From Bacteroidetes bacterium GWF2_35_48 (GTDB lineage Bacteria; Bacteroidota; Bacteroidia; Bacteroidales; GWF2-35-48), in NCBI GenBank assembly GCA_001769125.1, contig MEOG01000124.1, positions 1 to 64,000 on the forward strand: a DNA stretch of 64,000 bases, in the 5' to 3' direction. A model generated the notes under the pieces. It searched no databases and was not told where the DNA came from. It saw nothing but the letters and a program-made list of their open reading frames with translations. Both the position numbers and the translations under genes were made by a program. This document shows, one piece after another, positions 17,025 to 27,317 of the stretch. The first letter of the stretch is position 1, and each line of letters begins with the position of its first letter.

Positions 17025-20000
17025 ATGAAAAATATTTTTATTCTTCTGCTACTATTTCTCTCATTCTCTGTTTACGCGCAAACATGGAATGTGAAAGATT
17101 TTTCTTTGGATGATGGATTGTCTCAAACGCAGATTTTATGCCTTCATCAGGATAAAAAAGGAAAACTTTGGATTGGGACAAACGGAGGCGGTATCAATAT
17201 TTATGATGGAAAAAAGTTTTCGTACTTTACCCAAAAAGATGGTCTTTTATCAGACGTAATTTATCATATTTCCGAGGACGAATCAGGCGTTATTTATCTT
17301 TCAACAAAAGAAGGGTTAAGTGTTTTTAACGGAATAAAATTTACAAACTTTACCGAAAAAGAGGGTTTGCCAAAAGGATTTATTTTTTGTGCTTATGTTG
17401 AAAATAAAAACCGAATCTGGATTGGAGGAGAAAAGGGTGTGGTGTTAATGGAAAAAGGTAAAATTACAAAACCTGATTATATAAAATTTTTCGATAGTAT
17501 TCCAATATGGACTATTAAAAAAGATAAAAATGAAAATCTCTGGTTTGGAACAATGCAGAAAGGCGTTGTGAAAATTACAAAAGACAAAAAGGTCGTGAAA
17601 TATACTGTTAAAGACAGTTTGTTCGATAACAGAATTCGAAATATTAATGAATTTAGTGATGGAAATATAATTATCGGAACCTGGAGAGGGGTAAATATTT
17701 ATGATGCAAAAACAGGCAAAATTTCAAAGTTTGGTCCTGAATTTCCGAATGGTTCTGTTTGCATTTCTTCCAATGATGATTTTTGGGTAGGAAGACACGT
17801 TGGCTATGTTACTAAATATAAGAAAATAGAAAAAATAACATATCCCTTTATTCCTGATTATTTATACCGATTGTTCTATTTATTCAAAGAAAGGATAGAT
17901 AAAATTTATGTGATGATTGAAGACAGAGAAAAAAATATCTGGATTGGTACTGAAAACGGACTTAAAATGTTTTCTCAGAATAAAGCTTTTTACAATTACA
18001 GTGAATCAGATTCTTTGCATAATAATAATGTTACAGCCATTCTTCATTCCTCAAATGACGAATACTGGATTGGCGCATCAAAACACGGGGTTATAAGAGC
18101 TGCCATAAAATCTTACCGCTTCACTCCACTCAAACGTTACGGTTTTTATATTGATAAGGAAGTAAGAGAAAAACCAGGCGCAAAAAAGCAACAGGCTAAA
18201 GCTCCGGTTAAAGAAGAAAAACACAAGTTCGACCAGTACATAAGCGGTTCAACCATTTATCATATAATTGAAGATAGAAATAAAAACATCTGGATTGCCA
18301 CAAATCAAGGAATTTCAAAGTACGATGGGAATAAATTTTATAATTACTCACTTCCAGCTTACACAACAAATAATTATGTAACCTTTATTCATCCCGAAGG
18401 TTTAACAAGCGAAAGAATTAATTACATTTTTGAAGATAAAAAGGGCATTATATGGCTGGGTACTTACAACGGTTTAACGCAGATAACAGATTCTGCATTT
18501 GTTAATTTTAATTCTCAGAATAAAATTTTTGAGAAAACTATTGTCTGGTATATTAGTCAGGATAAAAAGGGAAATTTATGGTTTTGTACAGATAAAGGGC
18601 TTATTAAGTATGATGGCAAGACAACAACATTATTCAACGAAAAATCAGGTCTTGTAGATAAAGATGTTGTAAATATTGTAATAGATAAAAAAGATAATCT
18701 CTGGATTGGCACTAAGGAAGGCGTTTTTATTTATAATGGAAAAACTTTTTCAAAAATTGATGAAACAAACGGATTGGCTTCAAACAATATTTATCTTTTG
18801 GTTATCAATGCAGACACCACTATTTTTATTGCAACGAATAAAGGACTGGATGTTTTAAATATTGATGATTATCATGCAGGCAAAATAAATATCAATCACT
18901 ATGGAAAATTAGAGGGCTTTATAGGACAAGAGTGCTACAGAAATGCAAGTTATGTAGATAATCTAAATAGAATATGGTTCGGAACAGTGAAAGGGGTTAC
19001 AATTTATGACCCTTCACTCTTTAAACCGAACACAGTTCCTCCAAAATCATTAATTTCCAAACTTCAGTTATCTTACAAGGATTTTGATTCAACTCTTATT
19101 GCAAAATTTGCAGAAGGAGTAGATACAACTACAGGTTTACCGGTAAATCTTGTACTCCCGTATTTCAACAATCATATTACGTTTGATTTTGTTGCAACGA
19201 GTTTAAGTATCCCCAAAAAGGTTATGTACAGTTATATTTTGGAGGGACTTAATAAAGACTGGACACCTCCAATGCCAAAAAGTGAAGCCGATTTCCCCGG
19301 GCTTTCCGATGGTACGTACACGTTTAAAGTTCGCGCATGCAACGATGATGGCATATGGAGTGATGACATAGCTACGTTTACATTTACAATAACTCCTCCC
19401 TTCTGGAAAACCTGGTGGTTCTATACTATAGTTATTATTCTAATAATAATAGGAGTTATTTTCTACATCAAAAGGCGTGAAAGAAAGCTTATTGAAGAAA
19501 AAGAAATTCTTGAAGCAACCGTTAAAGAACGTACTGCTGAAATTCAACAGCAAAAAGAAGAAATTGAAACGCAGCGCGATGAAATTATGGATAAAAATGA
19601 TGTGCTTCAGCAGCAGAAAGAAGAAATTCAGTTGCAGGCTGCCGAATTGGAAAAACTATCTATTGTAGCGAGTGAAACAGATAATGCTGTAATGATAATG
19701 GATGCTGACGGTACTTTTGAGTGGGTAAATGAAGGATTTACAAAAATGTATGGATATACACTTGAACAATTAAAGTTGTTCAGAGGCTCCAGCATTTTTG
19801 ACAGTACAGGGAATAAGCACCTGCTTGAGCTTATTGAAAGCGGTGAAGTTAACAAAGAACCCATTATTTATGAATCGCTGTGTCATACCAAAAGTGGCGA
19901 AAAAATATGGGCGCAAACTACTATTACTCCCGTATTGGATGAAAATGGAAGCATCGTAAAATTGGTAGCAATTGACAGCAATATCCATCAGATGAAATTA

Positions 20001-20867
20001 GCTGAAGAAGAAATTCGTCAGGCAAAAGAAGAAATCGAAGCACAGCGCGATGAAATTCAGGAACAGAAAAATCTTGTTGATGAAAAGAACAAAGATATTA
20101 CTGATAGTATAAATTATGCAAAGAATATACAGAATGCTATTTTGCCGGATATTAGTATTATTCAAAGGAATTTCCCGGATACGTTTGTCCTTTTCAAACC
20201 GCGTGATATTGTATCAGGAGACTTTTACTGGTATAATGAAAGCGAGCAATATGCATATTTTGCAGCAATTGACTGTACTGGACACGGTGTCCCGGGTGCG
20301 TTTATGAGTATGCTTGGTTTTGCATTCTTAAATGAAATAGTAAATAAAGATAGTGTTTTTGAACCCGATGATATTCTGAACCGTTTGCGTGGATTGATAG
20401 TGAAATCGCTACATCAGGAAGGGAAAACAACAGATTCTAAAGATGGTATGGATGTGGTGCTTTGTGTCGTTGATAAACAGAATAATAAACTTTATTTCTC
20501 CGGTGCTAACAATCCTTTGTATCTTATTCGCAATAATGAATTAAATGAATACAAGGGAGACAAAATGCCAATTGCCTATCACCTCAGAATGGATCCTTTT
20601 GCTAAATTGGAAATTGAAATTCAGAAAGGCGATACATTTTATTTCTTCTCAGACGGATTTGCCGATCAGTTTGGTGGTCCGAAAGGCAAGAAATTTATGT
20701 ACAAGCATCTGAAAACATTATTGCTCGAAATTCAGGAAAAGCCCATGCAGGAACAAAATGCTTTTCTCGACACTACAATAGAAGATTGGAAAGCGCATAT
20801 TGATCCCGATACAGGTCATTACTACGAACAGGTTGATGATATTCTTATTATTGGTCTTCGGTTTTAA
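17025..20867 (+). CDS. propeller-Y_Y_Y-PAS-SpoIIE sensor phosphatase
   Basis: A 1280-residue one-component membrane receptor. A signal peptide ends near VYAQ (residue 19). Propeller blades (GKLWIGTNGGGINIYDGKKF, NLWFGTMQKGVVKI, HIWIATNQGISKYDG-type units) span about 25-690. A Y_Y_Y domain (MYSYILEGLNKDW, LSDGTYTFKVRA) is at about 725-785 and a TM at about 795-815. A coiled coil (KERTAEIQQQKEEIETQRDEI) leads to a PAS domain (TDNAVMIMDADGTFEWVNEGF). A PP2C/SpoIIE phosphatase at about 1050-1280 has SGDFYWY, DCTGHGVPGAFMSMLG, SKDGMDVVLCVVD and the acidic FSDGFADQFGGPKGKK. It would couple an extracellular signal to Ser/Thr dephosphorylation. The TonB receptor gene starts 31 bp after its stop. Confidence 0.93.
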   Translation: MKNIFILLLLFLSFSVYAQTWNVKDFSLDDGLSQTQILCLHQDKKGKLWIGTNGGGINIYDGKKFSYFTQKDGLLSDVIYHISEDESGVIYLSTKEGLSVFNGIKFTNFTEKEGLPKGFIFCAYVENKNRIWIGGEKGVVLMEKGKITKPDYIKFFDSIPIWTIKKDKNENLWFGTMQKGVVKITKDKKVVKYTVKDSLFDNRIRNINEFSDGNIIIGTWRGVNIYDAKTGKISKFGPEFPNGSVCISSNDDFWVGRHVGYVTKYKKIEKITYPFIPDYLYRLFYLFKERIDKIYVMIEDREKNIWIGTENGLKMFSQNKAFYNYSESDSLHNNNVTAILHSSNDEYWIGASKHGVIRAAIKSYRFTPLKRYGFYIDKEVREKPGAKKQQAKAPVKEEKHKFDQYISGSTIYHIIEDRNKNIWIATNQGISKYDGNKFYNYSLPAYTTNNYVTFIHPEGLTSERINYIFEDKKGIIWLGTYNGLTQITDSAFVNFNSQNKIFEKTIVWYISQDKKGNLWFCTDKGLIKYDGKTTTLFNEKSGLVDKDVVNIVIDKKDNLWIGTKEGVFIYNGKTFSKIDETNGLASNNIYLLVINADTTIFIATNKGLDVLNIDDYHAGKININHYGKLEGFIGQECYRNASYVDNLNRIWFGTVKGVTIYDPSLFKPNTVPPKSLISKLQLSYKDFDSTLIAKFAEGVDTTTGLPVNLVLPYFNNHITFDFVATSLSIPKKVMYSYILEGLNKDWTPPMPKSEADFPGLSDGTYTFKVRACNDDGIWSDDIATFTFTITPPFWKTWWFYTIVIILIIIGVIFYIKRRERKLIEEKEILEATVKERTAEIQQQKEEIETQRDEIMDKNDVLQQQKEEIQLQAAELEKLSIVASETDNAVMIMDADGTFEWVNEGFTKMYGYTLEQLKLFRGSSIFDSTGNKHLLELIESGEVNKEPIIYESLCHTKSGEKIWAQTTITPVLDENGSIVKLVAIDSNIHQMKLAEEEIRQAKEEIEAQRDEIQEQKNLVDEKNKDITDSINYAKNIQNAILPDISIIQRNFPDTFVLFKPRDIVSGDFYWYNESEQYAYFAAIDCTGHGVPGAFMSMLGFAFLNEIVNKDSVFEPDDILNRLRGLIVKSLHQEGKTTDSKDGMDVVLCVVDKQNNKLYFSGANNPLYLIRNNELNEYKGDKMPIAYHLRMDPFAKLEIEIQKGDTFYFFSDGFADQFGGPKGKKFMYKHLKTLLLEIQEKPMQEQNAFLDTTIEDWKAHIDPDTGHYYEQVDDILIIGLRF

Positions 20868-20898
20868 TTTATATACTCAAATTCTACAAATCCCTGAT

Positions 20899-23217
20899 AT
20901 GAAAAAACTACTTTTATTTTCAATAATTTTTTTATTCGTAATTATTTCTTATTCCCAAAATGCTGTTTTAAAAGGCAGGATAACGGATGCTCAGACAAAG
21001 GATGTTCTTATCGGAGCAAATGTTATTATTGATCCTAAAACAGGCACTTCAACCGATGTTAACGGGAAATACTCCATTAGTTTAAAACCCGGAGAATATG
21101 AGGTAACATATAAATTTATTGGTTATGCTCCCGAGGTAAAAAAAATAAAATTGAAGGATGGTGAAGTACGCGTGATGGATGTGAGCATGCATGTTGAAAT
21201 TCATACGATAAATGAAATAGTAGTCAGCGCCGGAAAATTTGAACAACGATTGTCTGACGTTACAGTTTCACTTGAAGTGATGAAGCCTGCCCGCGTGGAG
21301 AGTATGAATACTACAAATCTTGATGAAGCTATAAATCAGATTCCCGGTGTAGAAATCTCCGGAGAACAGCCCAGTATAAGAGGAGGAAGCGGCTACAGCT
21401 ATGGCGCGGGAACCAGAGTGCTTGTTCTTGTTGATGATTTGCCATTGTTATCGCCATCGTCTGCAGATCCGAAATGGAATTTTTTACCTGTGGAAAATAT
21501 TTCACAAATTGAAGTCTTAAAAGGTGCTTCTTCTTCTTTATTCGGCTCTTCTGCATTGAATGGTGTGATTAATATACGCACTGCTTATCCCGGAGAAAAA
21601 CCGGAAACAAAAATTTCAACCTTCATGGGAACGTATATGAGACCTCAAAGGACAGCACTTGTTTGGGACCGAAACGCCCCACAGTCAATGATGGGAACTA
21701 ATTTTCTTCATTCTCGAAAAATTGGAAATCTTGATTTAGTTGTGGGTGGAAATCTTTTTTCTGACGACAGCTACCGTGAAAAAGAATTTGAAAAATATGG
21801 AAGACTAAATGCGAACATCAGGTACAGGGATAAAAAAATTCAGGGATTGAGTTATGGCGTGAATACAAATTATATGTATCAGGATAAGCAGGAATTTTTT
21901 CTATGGCGTCATGCAGATTCGGCATATCATCAGAATTTAAGTGCTGTTACTGAAATTCAGGGCTCTCGTTTAAATGTTGACCCTTTTGTAACCTATCATT
22001 CTGTAGAGGGACATCGTTTCAGTCTACGCTCAAGGTTTTATCATGAAAATTATATTAACCCGGATAATCAATCGCAGAATAGCAGAGCCGATCAGATTTA
22101 TTCTGATTTTCAATACCAGAAAAGTCTTACAGACAGTTTTAATCTTACTGCTGGTATGACTGTGGCTTATTCAGAAGTTAATGCAAATTTATTCGGAGAT
22201 CATTATGGTTCGAATATCAGTTTTTATTCGCAGGTTGATAAAAAGATAAAACGTCTTTCTTTATCCGGTGGCTTTCGTGTAGAATACGCGCAAGTGGACA
22301 GCACGCAAACCGTATCTCAATTTGAAATTGAACATAAAGGAAAAATGCTTCTCGAATTTCCTTTTTTCCCGGTATTCAGAGCGGGCGCAAATTACAGGCT
22401 TGCCGACTTTACTTACTTGCGTTCTTCTTATGGTCAGGGATACAGGTTTCCATCTGTTGCAGAGATGTACACAACAACTTCTCTCGGAGGCTTAAAGATT
22501 TTTCCGAACAGTAATTTAAGACCAGAATTGGGAGAAAGCTTTGAAATTGGTATCAAACAGGGTGTGAAAATTAGTAACTGGAGCGGTTATCTTGATGTTG
22601 CCGGGTTTTATACAAAATACAAACACATGATTGAATATACTTTTGGACTAAACAAACCTGATACAGTTCCTATCGCTACAATAGATTATTACGGATTCAA
22701 AGCTTTTAATATCGGAAATGCAGAGATTACTGGAGTTGACGTAACATTTGCCGGCGAAGGAAAATTATTCGGACTCCCTGCAACAATATTACTTGGGTAT
22801 ACTTATACAAATCCTATTGATCTGAATGTTGCGAACGATAGCAATAAAACAACAGACAATGCAATTCTTAAATATCGTTTTTATCACTCTGCAAAGGGAG
22901 ATTTTGAAATAAGTTACAAAAAAATAACTTTTGGGTTGAGCTTTGTTTACAGCAGTTTCATGGTAAATATTGATAAAGCTTTTGAAGAACCGATTATCCC
23001 TTATTCAAATATTTATATTCTTCCCGGACTCAAAGAATACAGGGAAACACATAAAACAGGGCATATTGTATTTGATAATCGAATTGCATATCAATTATCG
23101 GACATGATAAAAGTTTCTCTCGTTACAAAAAATATTTTTAATGTAGAATACATGGCTCGCCCCGGTGACATACGTCCTCCAAGAAATATATCTCTTCAGT
23201 TTACGATGAAGTTTTAA
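20899..23217 (+). CDS. TonB-dependent outer-membrane receptor with CarboxypepD_reg domain
   Basis: A 772-residue outer-membrane transporter. It has a signal peptide (LLLFSIIFLFVIISYS), then a CarboxypepD_reg-like domain (LKGRITDAQTKDVLIGANVII...GKYSISLKPGEYEVTYKFIGY; about 20-105), then a plug (VESMNTTNLDEAINQIPGVEI, SIRGGSGYSYGAGTRVLVLVDDLP, EVLKGASSSLFGSSALNGVINI) and a 22-strand-type barrel ending LQFTMKF with a terminal Phe. The start at the ATG of MKKLLLFS was chosen over an upstream in-frame ATG because it begins the signal peptide. It probably imports a siderophore, cobalamin or other ligand; substrate unknown. No SusD partner follows, so a polysaccharide system is not indicated. Confidence 0.92.
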   Translation: MKKLLLFSIIFLFVIISYSQNAVLKGRITDAQTKDVLIGANVIIDPKTGTSTDVNGKYSISLKPGEYEVTYKFIGYAPEVKKIKLKDGEVRVMDVSMHVEIHTINEIVVSAGKFEQRLSDVTVSLEVMKPARVESMNTTNLDEAINQIPGVEISGEQPSIRGGSGYSYGAGTRVLVLVDDLPLLSPSSADPKWNFLPVENISQIEVLKGASSSLFGSSALNGVINIRTAYPGEKPETKISTFMGTYMRPQRTALVWDRNAPQSMMGTNFLHSRKIGNLDLVVGGNLFSDDSYREKEFEKYGRLNANIRYRDKKIQGLSYGVNTNYMYQDKQEFFLWRHADSAYHQNLSAVTEIQGSRLNVDPFVTYHSVEGHRFSLRSRFYHENYINPDNQSQNSRADQIYSDFQYQKSLTDSFNLTAGMTVAYSEVNANLFGDHYGSNISFYSQVDKKIKRLSLSGGFRVEYAQVDSTQTVSQFEIEHKGKMLLEFPFFPVFRAGANYRLADFTYLRSSYGQGYRFPSVAEMYTTTSLGGLKIFPNSNLRPELGESFEIGIKQGVKISNWSGYLDVAGFYTKYKHMIEYTFGLNKPDTVPIATIDYYGFKAFNIGNAEITGVDVTFAGEGKLFGLPATILLGYTYTNPIDLNVANDSNKTTDNAILKYRFYHSAKGDFEISYKKITFGLSFVYSSFMVNIDKAFEEPIIPYSNIYILPGLKEYRETHKTGHIVFDNRIAYQLSDMIKVSLVTKNIFNVEYMARPGDIRPPRNISLQFTMKF

Positions 23218-23289
23218 GGAATGTGATAATGGAGCAAATAAGATTGAAATGGCAATAATAACGACAGATAAGGAAACCTCATATAACTC

Positions 23290-23538
23290 ATGCCCCCACA
23301 CTCCAACATAATAATCTACAAAACCGAAGACGGAAAAGCCAGTGTAACATTATATGCAAAAGATGATATGATTTGGATGAATCAAAACCAGCTTGCTGAA
23401 CTTTTTGACACCTCTAAGCAAAACATCGGTCAGAACATTGCAAGCATATTGAAAGACAAAGAATTAAATGAAGATTCAGTTGTAAAGAATTATTTTACAA
23501 CTGAATCTGATAGTATGGTTTCTTTCAAGACATTATAA
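23290..23538 (+). pseudogene. N-terminal fragment of a RhuM-family protein
   Basis: 82 codons that match the start of RhuM/virulence-RhuM proteins: IIIYKTEDGKASVTLYAKDDMIWMNQNQLAELFDTSKQNIGQNI, then ELNEDSVVKNYFTTESDS. Full-length members are about 330 residues with a Fic-like or RhuM domain after this N-terminus. Here the frame stops soon after the FTT motif, so the C-terminal three quarters are missing. It is probably a relic of an accessory gene between the TonB receptor and the DUF4350 gene. Confidence 0.7.
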
Positions 23539-23581
23539 ATTTAGGAAAAATGTAAAAAAAACATATTAGGGCGAAATAACT

Positions 23582-24766
23582 TTGAAAAAAAAATATATAA
23601 TATTACTGACGCTTTTATTCGGTTTAGTAGTCTATATGGAAGGGATACGAAAAGAACCTCTTAACTGGAACATAAGCCTGAACAAAGAAGATAAAATCCC
23701 TTATGGAGCTTATGTTACTTTTTCTCTGATGAAAAAAATATTTCCAAAAACTGAAATCCTTGAAAACAACTCATCCGTTTATGAACTCTCTCTAAAAAAA
23801 GATGCTGATAAAAATAATATTGTTTATATAACCGATAATTTTAGTCCTGATAAACTTGAAACAGAAAAATTGCTTGAATTGACTTCTAATGGTGCTAATA
23901 CATTTATTTCATCGTTTTATTTTAATAAAAATTTTCTTGATACTCTGAAATTAAAAACAATTAACAATTTCGGGTATTCTTTAATCCCAAAATCAGGAAT
24001 TAAAAAAAATGTCGTAGTTATGCTCAGATACAATCATTCAGATTCTGATACTTTTTCCATAAATCAGGCTTTCTCCGGTGTTTATTTTTCATCTTTCGAT
24101 TCTTCTTCTGCAAATGTATTAGGTTATGATGAAAATGCCCATCCGAATTTTCTTAAAATTTCTCATGGAAAAGGGGTATTTTACATTCATTCCATGCCAT
24201 TGATTTTCTCAAACTACAACCAGCTTTACGGCTCGTATGAATATGCTGCCTCTGTTCTTTCATATCTGCCAAAGCGCAATACAATTTGGGATGAATATTA
24301 TAAACCCGGAAGAAAACAAATTGCAACGCCCATTCGCTACATTCTTTCACAACCATCGTTAAAAGCTGCATATATTTTACTTCTGGCTGGACTTGCGTTT
24401 TACATTATTTTTGAAGCTAAAAGAAGGCAAAAAATAATACCCATTTTGCATCCGCCAGAAAATAGTTCTGCAGAATTTGCGGAAACAGTCGGGAAATTAT
24501 ATTTCAACCATGCAGACCACAGGGATATTGCAATTAAAAAATTCGGATTTTTCTGTGAAATACTGCGGAATCGTTTTAACATACAGGAAATAAAATTTGA
24601 AGAGGCATTTTATAAAAAACTTTCGGAACAAACAGGAGCAGATTTTAAAACTGTCAGTACAATTTTCATGAGCGCATCGTTTCATAAATCAACCGGATGG
24701 ATAACAGAAAATGAGCTGATACGCTTCGTGAAATTATTGGAAAAATTCAAAGAACAAATTAAATAA
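23582..24766 (+). CDS. DUF4350-domain membrane protein
   Basis: A 394-residue protein. It begins at a TTG (23582) so that the N-terminal TM (YIILLTLLFGLVVYMEG) is included; the next ATG would remove it. The periplasmic part has the DUF4350 pattern IPYGAYVTFSLMKKIFP...VYITDNFSPDKLETEKLLELTSNGANTFIS...GKGVFYIHSMPLIFSNY. A second TM (AAYILLLAGLAFYIIFEA) is at about 260-280, then a cytoplasmic tail. In this phylum it commonly precedes MoxR and DUF58 genes, as here (MoxR starts 8 bp later). It probably acts as a membrane partner of that ATPase. Confidence 0.82.
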   Translation: MKKKYIILLTLLFGLVVYMEGIRKEPLNWNISLNKEDKIPYGAYVTFSLMKKIFPKTEILENNSSVYELSLKKDADKNNIVYITDNFSPDKLETEKLLELTSNGANTFISSFYFNKNFLDTLKLKTINNFGYSLIPKSGIKKNVVVMLRYNHSDSDTFSINQAFSGVYFSSFDSSSANVLGYDENAHPNFLKISHGKGVFYIHSMPLIFSNYNQLYGSYEYAASVLSYLPKRNTIWDEYYKPGRKQIATPIRYILSQPSLKAAYILLLAGLAFYIIFEAKRRQKIIPILHPPENSSAEFAETVGKLYFNHADHRDIAIKKFGFFCEILRNRFNIQEIKFEEAFYKKLSEQTGADFKTVSTIFMSASFHKSTGWITENELIRFVKLLEKFKEQIK

Positions 24767-24774
24767 AAACACAC

Positions 24775-25749
24775 ATGGAAGAAAATTTTTCAAACAGAAT
24801 TGACTTAACACAATTAAGTTCATCTATAGAAAAAATTAAAAAAGAAATTAGTAAAATAATTATCGGACAAAATGAGATGATTGAACTTATGCTTGCCGCT
24901 GTATTAGCCGATGGACACGTATTAATCGAAGGTGTACCGGGCATTGCGAAAACACTGACTGCAAAGCTTGTTGCAAAAACACTTTCATCTGAATTTTCAC
25001 GTATTCAGTTTACACCGGATTTGATGCCGTCTGATATTCTGGGAACATCAGTTTTTAACCCTGCAATTACTGCTTTTGAATTTAAAAAAGGACCTTTGTT
25101 TTCAAATATAATTTTGATTGATGAAATCAACCGCTCTCCGGCAAAAACCCAATCAGCGCTTTTTGAGGTTATGGAAGAACGACAGATTACAGTTGATGGA
25201 ATTTGTTATAAAATGGAAAAGCCGTTTCTTGTATTTGCCACTCAAAACCCGCTTGAACACGAGGGAACTTATAGACTACCGGAAGCGCAATTAGATAGAT
25301 TTCTGTTTAAAATAGAACCTCAGTACCCTTCTCTTGAAGATGAAGAAAAAATTCTTAATAGTCATCACGAAAGAAAAGGAAAAAAAGAAACAGAAGAACT
25401 GGAGCAAATAATCAACATGCACGAATTGGCAACAATTCAGGATACTGTTAAAAGCATTGTTATTGAAGAAAATCTTATAAAATATATTGCGCAATTAGTT
25501 AATAAAACAAGAAACAATGGATCTTTATATCTTGGGGCTTCTCCCAGAGCATCTATTAATATTATGAATGCTTCAAAAGCCTTTGCTGCAATGCGGGGAA
25601 GAGATTTTGTAACTCCCGAAGATATTCAATACGTAATTTATCCGGTACTTGTTCACCGTATAATTCTCAGTCCTGAAAAAGAAATGGAAGGTTTAAAGCC
25701 AAAGGATATTATTAAGGGGATTGTAAATTCTGTGGAAGTTCCAAGGTAG
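24775..25749 (+). CDS. MoxR-family AAA+ ATPase
   Basis: A 324-residue AAA+ ATPase. Walker A is EGVPGIAKTLTAKLVA (about 44-59), Walker B is IILIDEINRSPAKTQ (about 108-122), and sensor/arginine-finger regions follow (FATQNPLEHEGTYRLPEAQLDRF). The C-terminal lid has SPRASINIMNASKAFAAMRGRDFVTPEDI. MoxR proteins act as chaperones that mature or insert cofactors into partner complexes, usually with DUF58/VWA proteins. The DUF58 gene here lies 1.7 kb away across an opposite-strand gene. Confidence 0.93.
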   Translation: MEENFSNRIDLTQLSSSIEKIKKEISKIIIGQNEMIELMLAAVLADGHVLIEGVPGIAKTLTAKLVAKTLSSEFSRIQFTPDLMPSDILGTSVFNPAITAFEFKKGPLFSNIILIDEINRSPAKTQSALFEVMEERQITVDGICYKMEKPFLVFATQNPLEHEGTYRLPEAQLDRFLFKIEPQYPSLEDEEKILNSHHERKGKKETEELEQIINMHELATIQDTVKSIVIEENLIKYIAQLVNKTRNNGSLYLGASPRASINIMNASKAFAAMRGRDFVTPEDIQYVIYPVLVHRIILSPEKEMEGLKPKDIIKGIVNSVEVPR

Positions 25750-25781
25750 TGTGTGTATGGAAATTAATAATTGTACTGCAA

Positions 25782-27239
25782 TTAGTCCTTGATTTTTATC
25801 AAAAAACAATCATCCGATCTTTCAATTAAATCAAAATTATAATTCATTTTAATATCATTCATAACCGCTTCTTCACAAACAAGAACAATCTCGCCAGGGA
25901 GTAGTTGTTGAGAATGCTTCACAGAAATATCAAAACCTTTTTCCTGCATCATTAATTTGTAGAAAAGAATATGTGAATGATTGTTTTTATCGTTAAAAAA
26001 ATAATTATTTGCGACCGTATATTTTTTGGGTGCATGCTCTGATTTTATAAATGCTGCATAGGGAAGTTGATTTTCTTTCTGCATATAAATTTTCAATATC
26101 AGATAGGAATACGTCAGGCAAAACGCAGAAATAAAACCAATACTAAAAAGAAGCATAAATTTTCGTTTAATTTTTTCTCTGAATTCAAGATAAAAAGAAT
26201 AAAAAACAAAAGCAATAAATATTGAAAATAGCGGATATAGTGGCAAGTCGTACCACTCAAGTTTTGTTTCCGAAACTGATATCTGAACAAAATAAAAAAC
26301 TATTATAAATAAGAAAAATTGAAATGAATTTTTTCTTTCAGCGGTAAATGCTGCACAAAACTTTAAAAAGATAATCAAAGCTAAAGCAAATAAGATTATC
26401 CACGGAAAAAAACGCTCTGAAAAAAGATTTGCCAGATAAAAAAAATATCCTCCGCTGTGTCCTTCATAAACATTAAAAAATCTACCGGCTTCATTTTTAA
26501 TAACTGCATCAATATAGCCGGGATTTATCTGTTCACGAAGAAAATAATAGAAAAAAATTAAACCGATTGAAAGAAAAGCTGCAATATAAAAATGAATATT
26601 CTTAAAAAGGAATTTGAGTTTTCTTTTATAAATTACAAATGCAAAAATGGGCAGGAAAAATAAAAGCGCTTGAACACTTTTTGTCATAAATGCTAAAAAG
26701 AAAAAAAGTGCTGAAATGTAAAGAAATTTGATACTTAAAGCTTCTCCCATTATAGCCAGATAAAAGAACAAACTCATAGCAGTAGTAAGCAAAACAAAGA
26801 GGGCGTCATAATCTGCACTGCGGGCTCCATGCGCATAAATAAACCCGTAGGATGAAACAAGAATAAGCGAAGCAAAAATTCCGGGAACAATTGTTTTATA
26901 AAATCTCTTCGTTGACCAGATGATCAGAAAACACAAAGCCAATGCAGATAATACAGAAGGAAGCCTGACAGCAAACTCACTTATCCCAAAAATTTTCATT
27001 GAAACAGCCTGCAAAAAAATTAACAATCCGGGCTTCGTATTCCACATATCGGGACTGCCATCAAAATAAGAAATAAAAAAGTTTCCATTCTTCAACATTT
27101 CAAAAGCATTCACTGCAAGCCGTGATTCATCCCAAAGAGCAAGAGCAGCTTCTCCTAAACGGAAAAATAAAATAAAAACTATGAGGATTATACTTATGAC
27201 AATGAAAACAGTGCTTTGAATATTTTTCATTTTATACAT
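25782..27239 (-). CDS. ArnT/PMT-like membrane glycosyltransferase (GT39 family)
   Basis: A 485-residue multi-TM protein. After the first TM the periplasmic loop carries LWDESRLAVNAFEMLKNGNFFISYF, where Asp-Glu is the conserved acidic motif of ArnT/PMT-like enzymes, then WNTKPGLLIFLQAVSMKIFGISEFAVRLPS. About ten further TMs follow and a C-terminal soluble tail (KKYTVANNYFFNDKN). It would transfer a sugar from a lipid carrier to a periplasmic acceptor. Substrate unknown. It sits on the opposite strand between MoxR and DUF58 genes that are usually adjacent. Confidence 0.8.
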   Translation of the reverse strand: MYKMKNIQSTVFIVISIILIVFILFFRLGEAALALWDESRLAVNAFEMLKNGNFFISYFDGSPDMWNTKPGLLIFLQAVSMKIFGISEFAVRLPSVLSALALCFLIIWSTKRFYKTIVPGIFASLILVSSYGFIYAHGARSADYDALFVLLTTAMSLFFYLAIMGEALSIKFLYISALFFFLAFMTKSVQALLFFLPIFAFVIYKRKLKFLFKNIHFYIAAFLSIGLIFFYYFLREQINPGYIDAVIKNEAGRFFNVYEGHSGGYFFYLANLFSERFFPWIILFALALIIFLKFCAAFTAERKNSFQFFLFIIVFYFVQISVSETKLEWYDLPLYPLFSIFIAFVFYSFYLEFREKIKRKFMLLFSIGFISAFCLTYSYLILKIYMQKENQLPYAAFIKSEHAPKKYTVANNYFFNDKNNHSHILFYKLMMQEKGFDISVKHSQQLLPGEIVLVCEEAVMNDIKMNYNFDLIERSDDCFLIKIKD

Positions 27240-27317
27240 TGTATTGGTTTTTCGACATTTTTTGTGGATAAATAATTAAAATATTTAAGACAAGTGTTGC
27301 CAGGCTATTTTCAAACG

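Noticed and set aside
20800-20898. Longer N-terminus for the TonB-dependent receptor
   Set aside because: It would overlap the upstream phosphatase gene and precede a clear signal peptide; the ATG at 20899 fits better.
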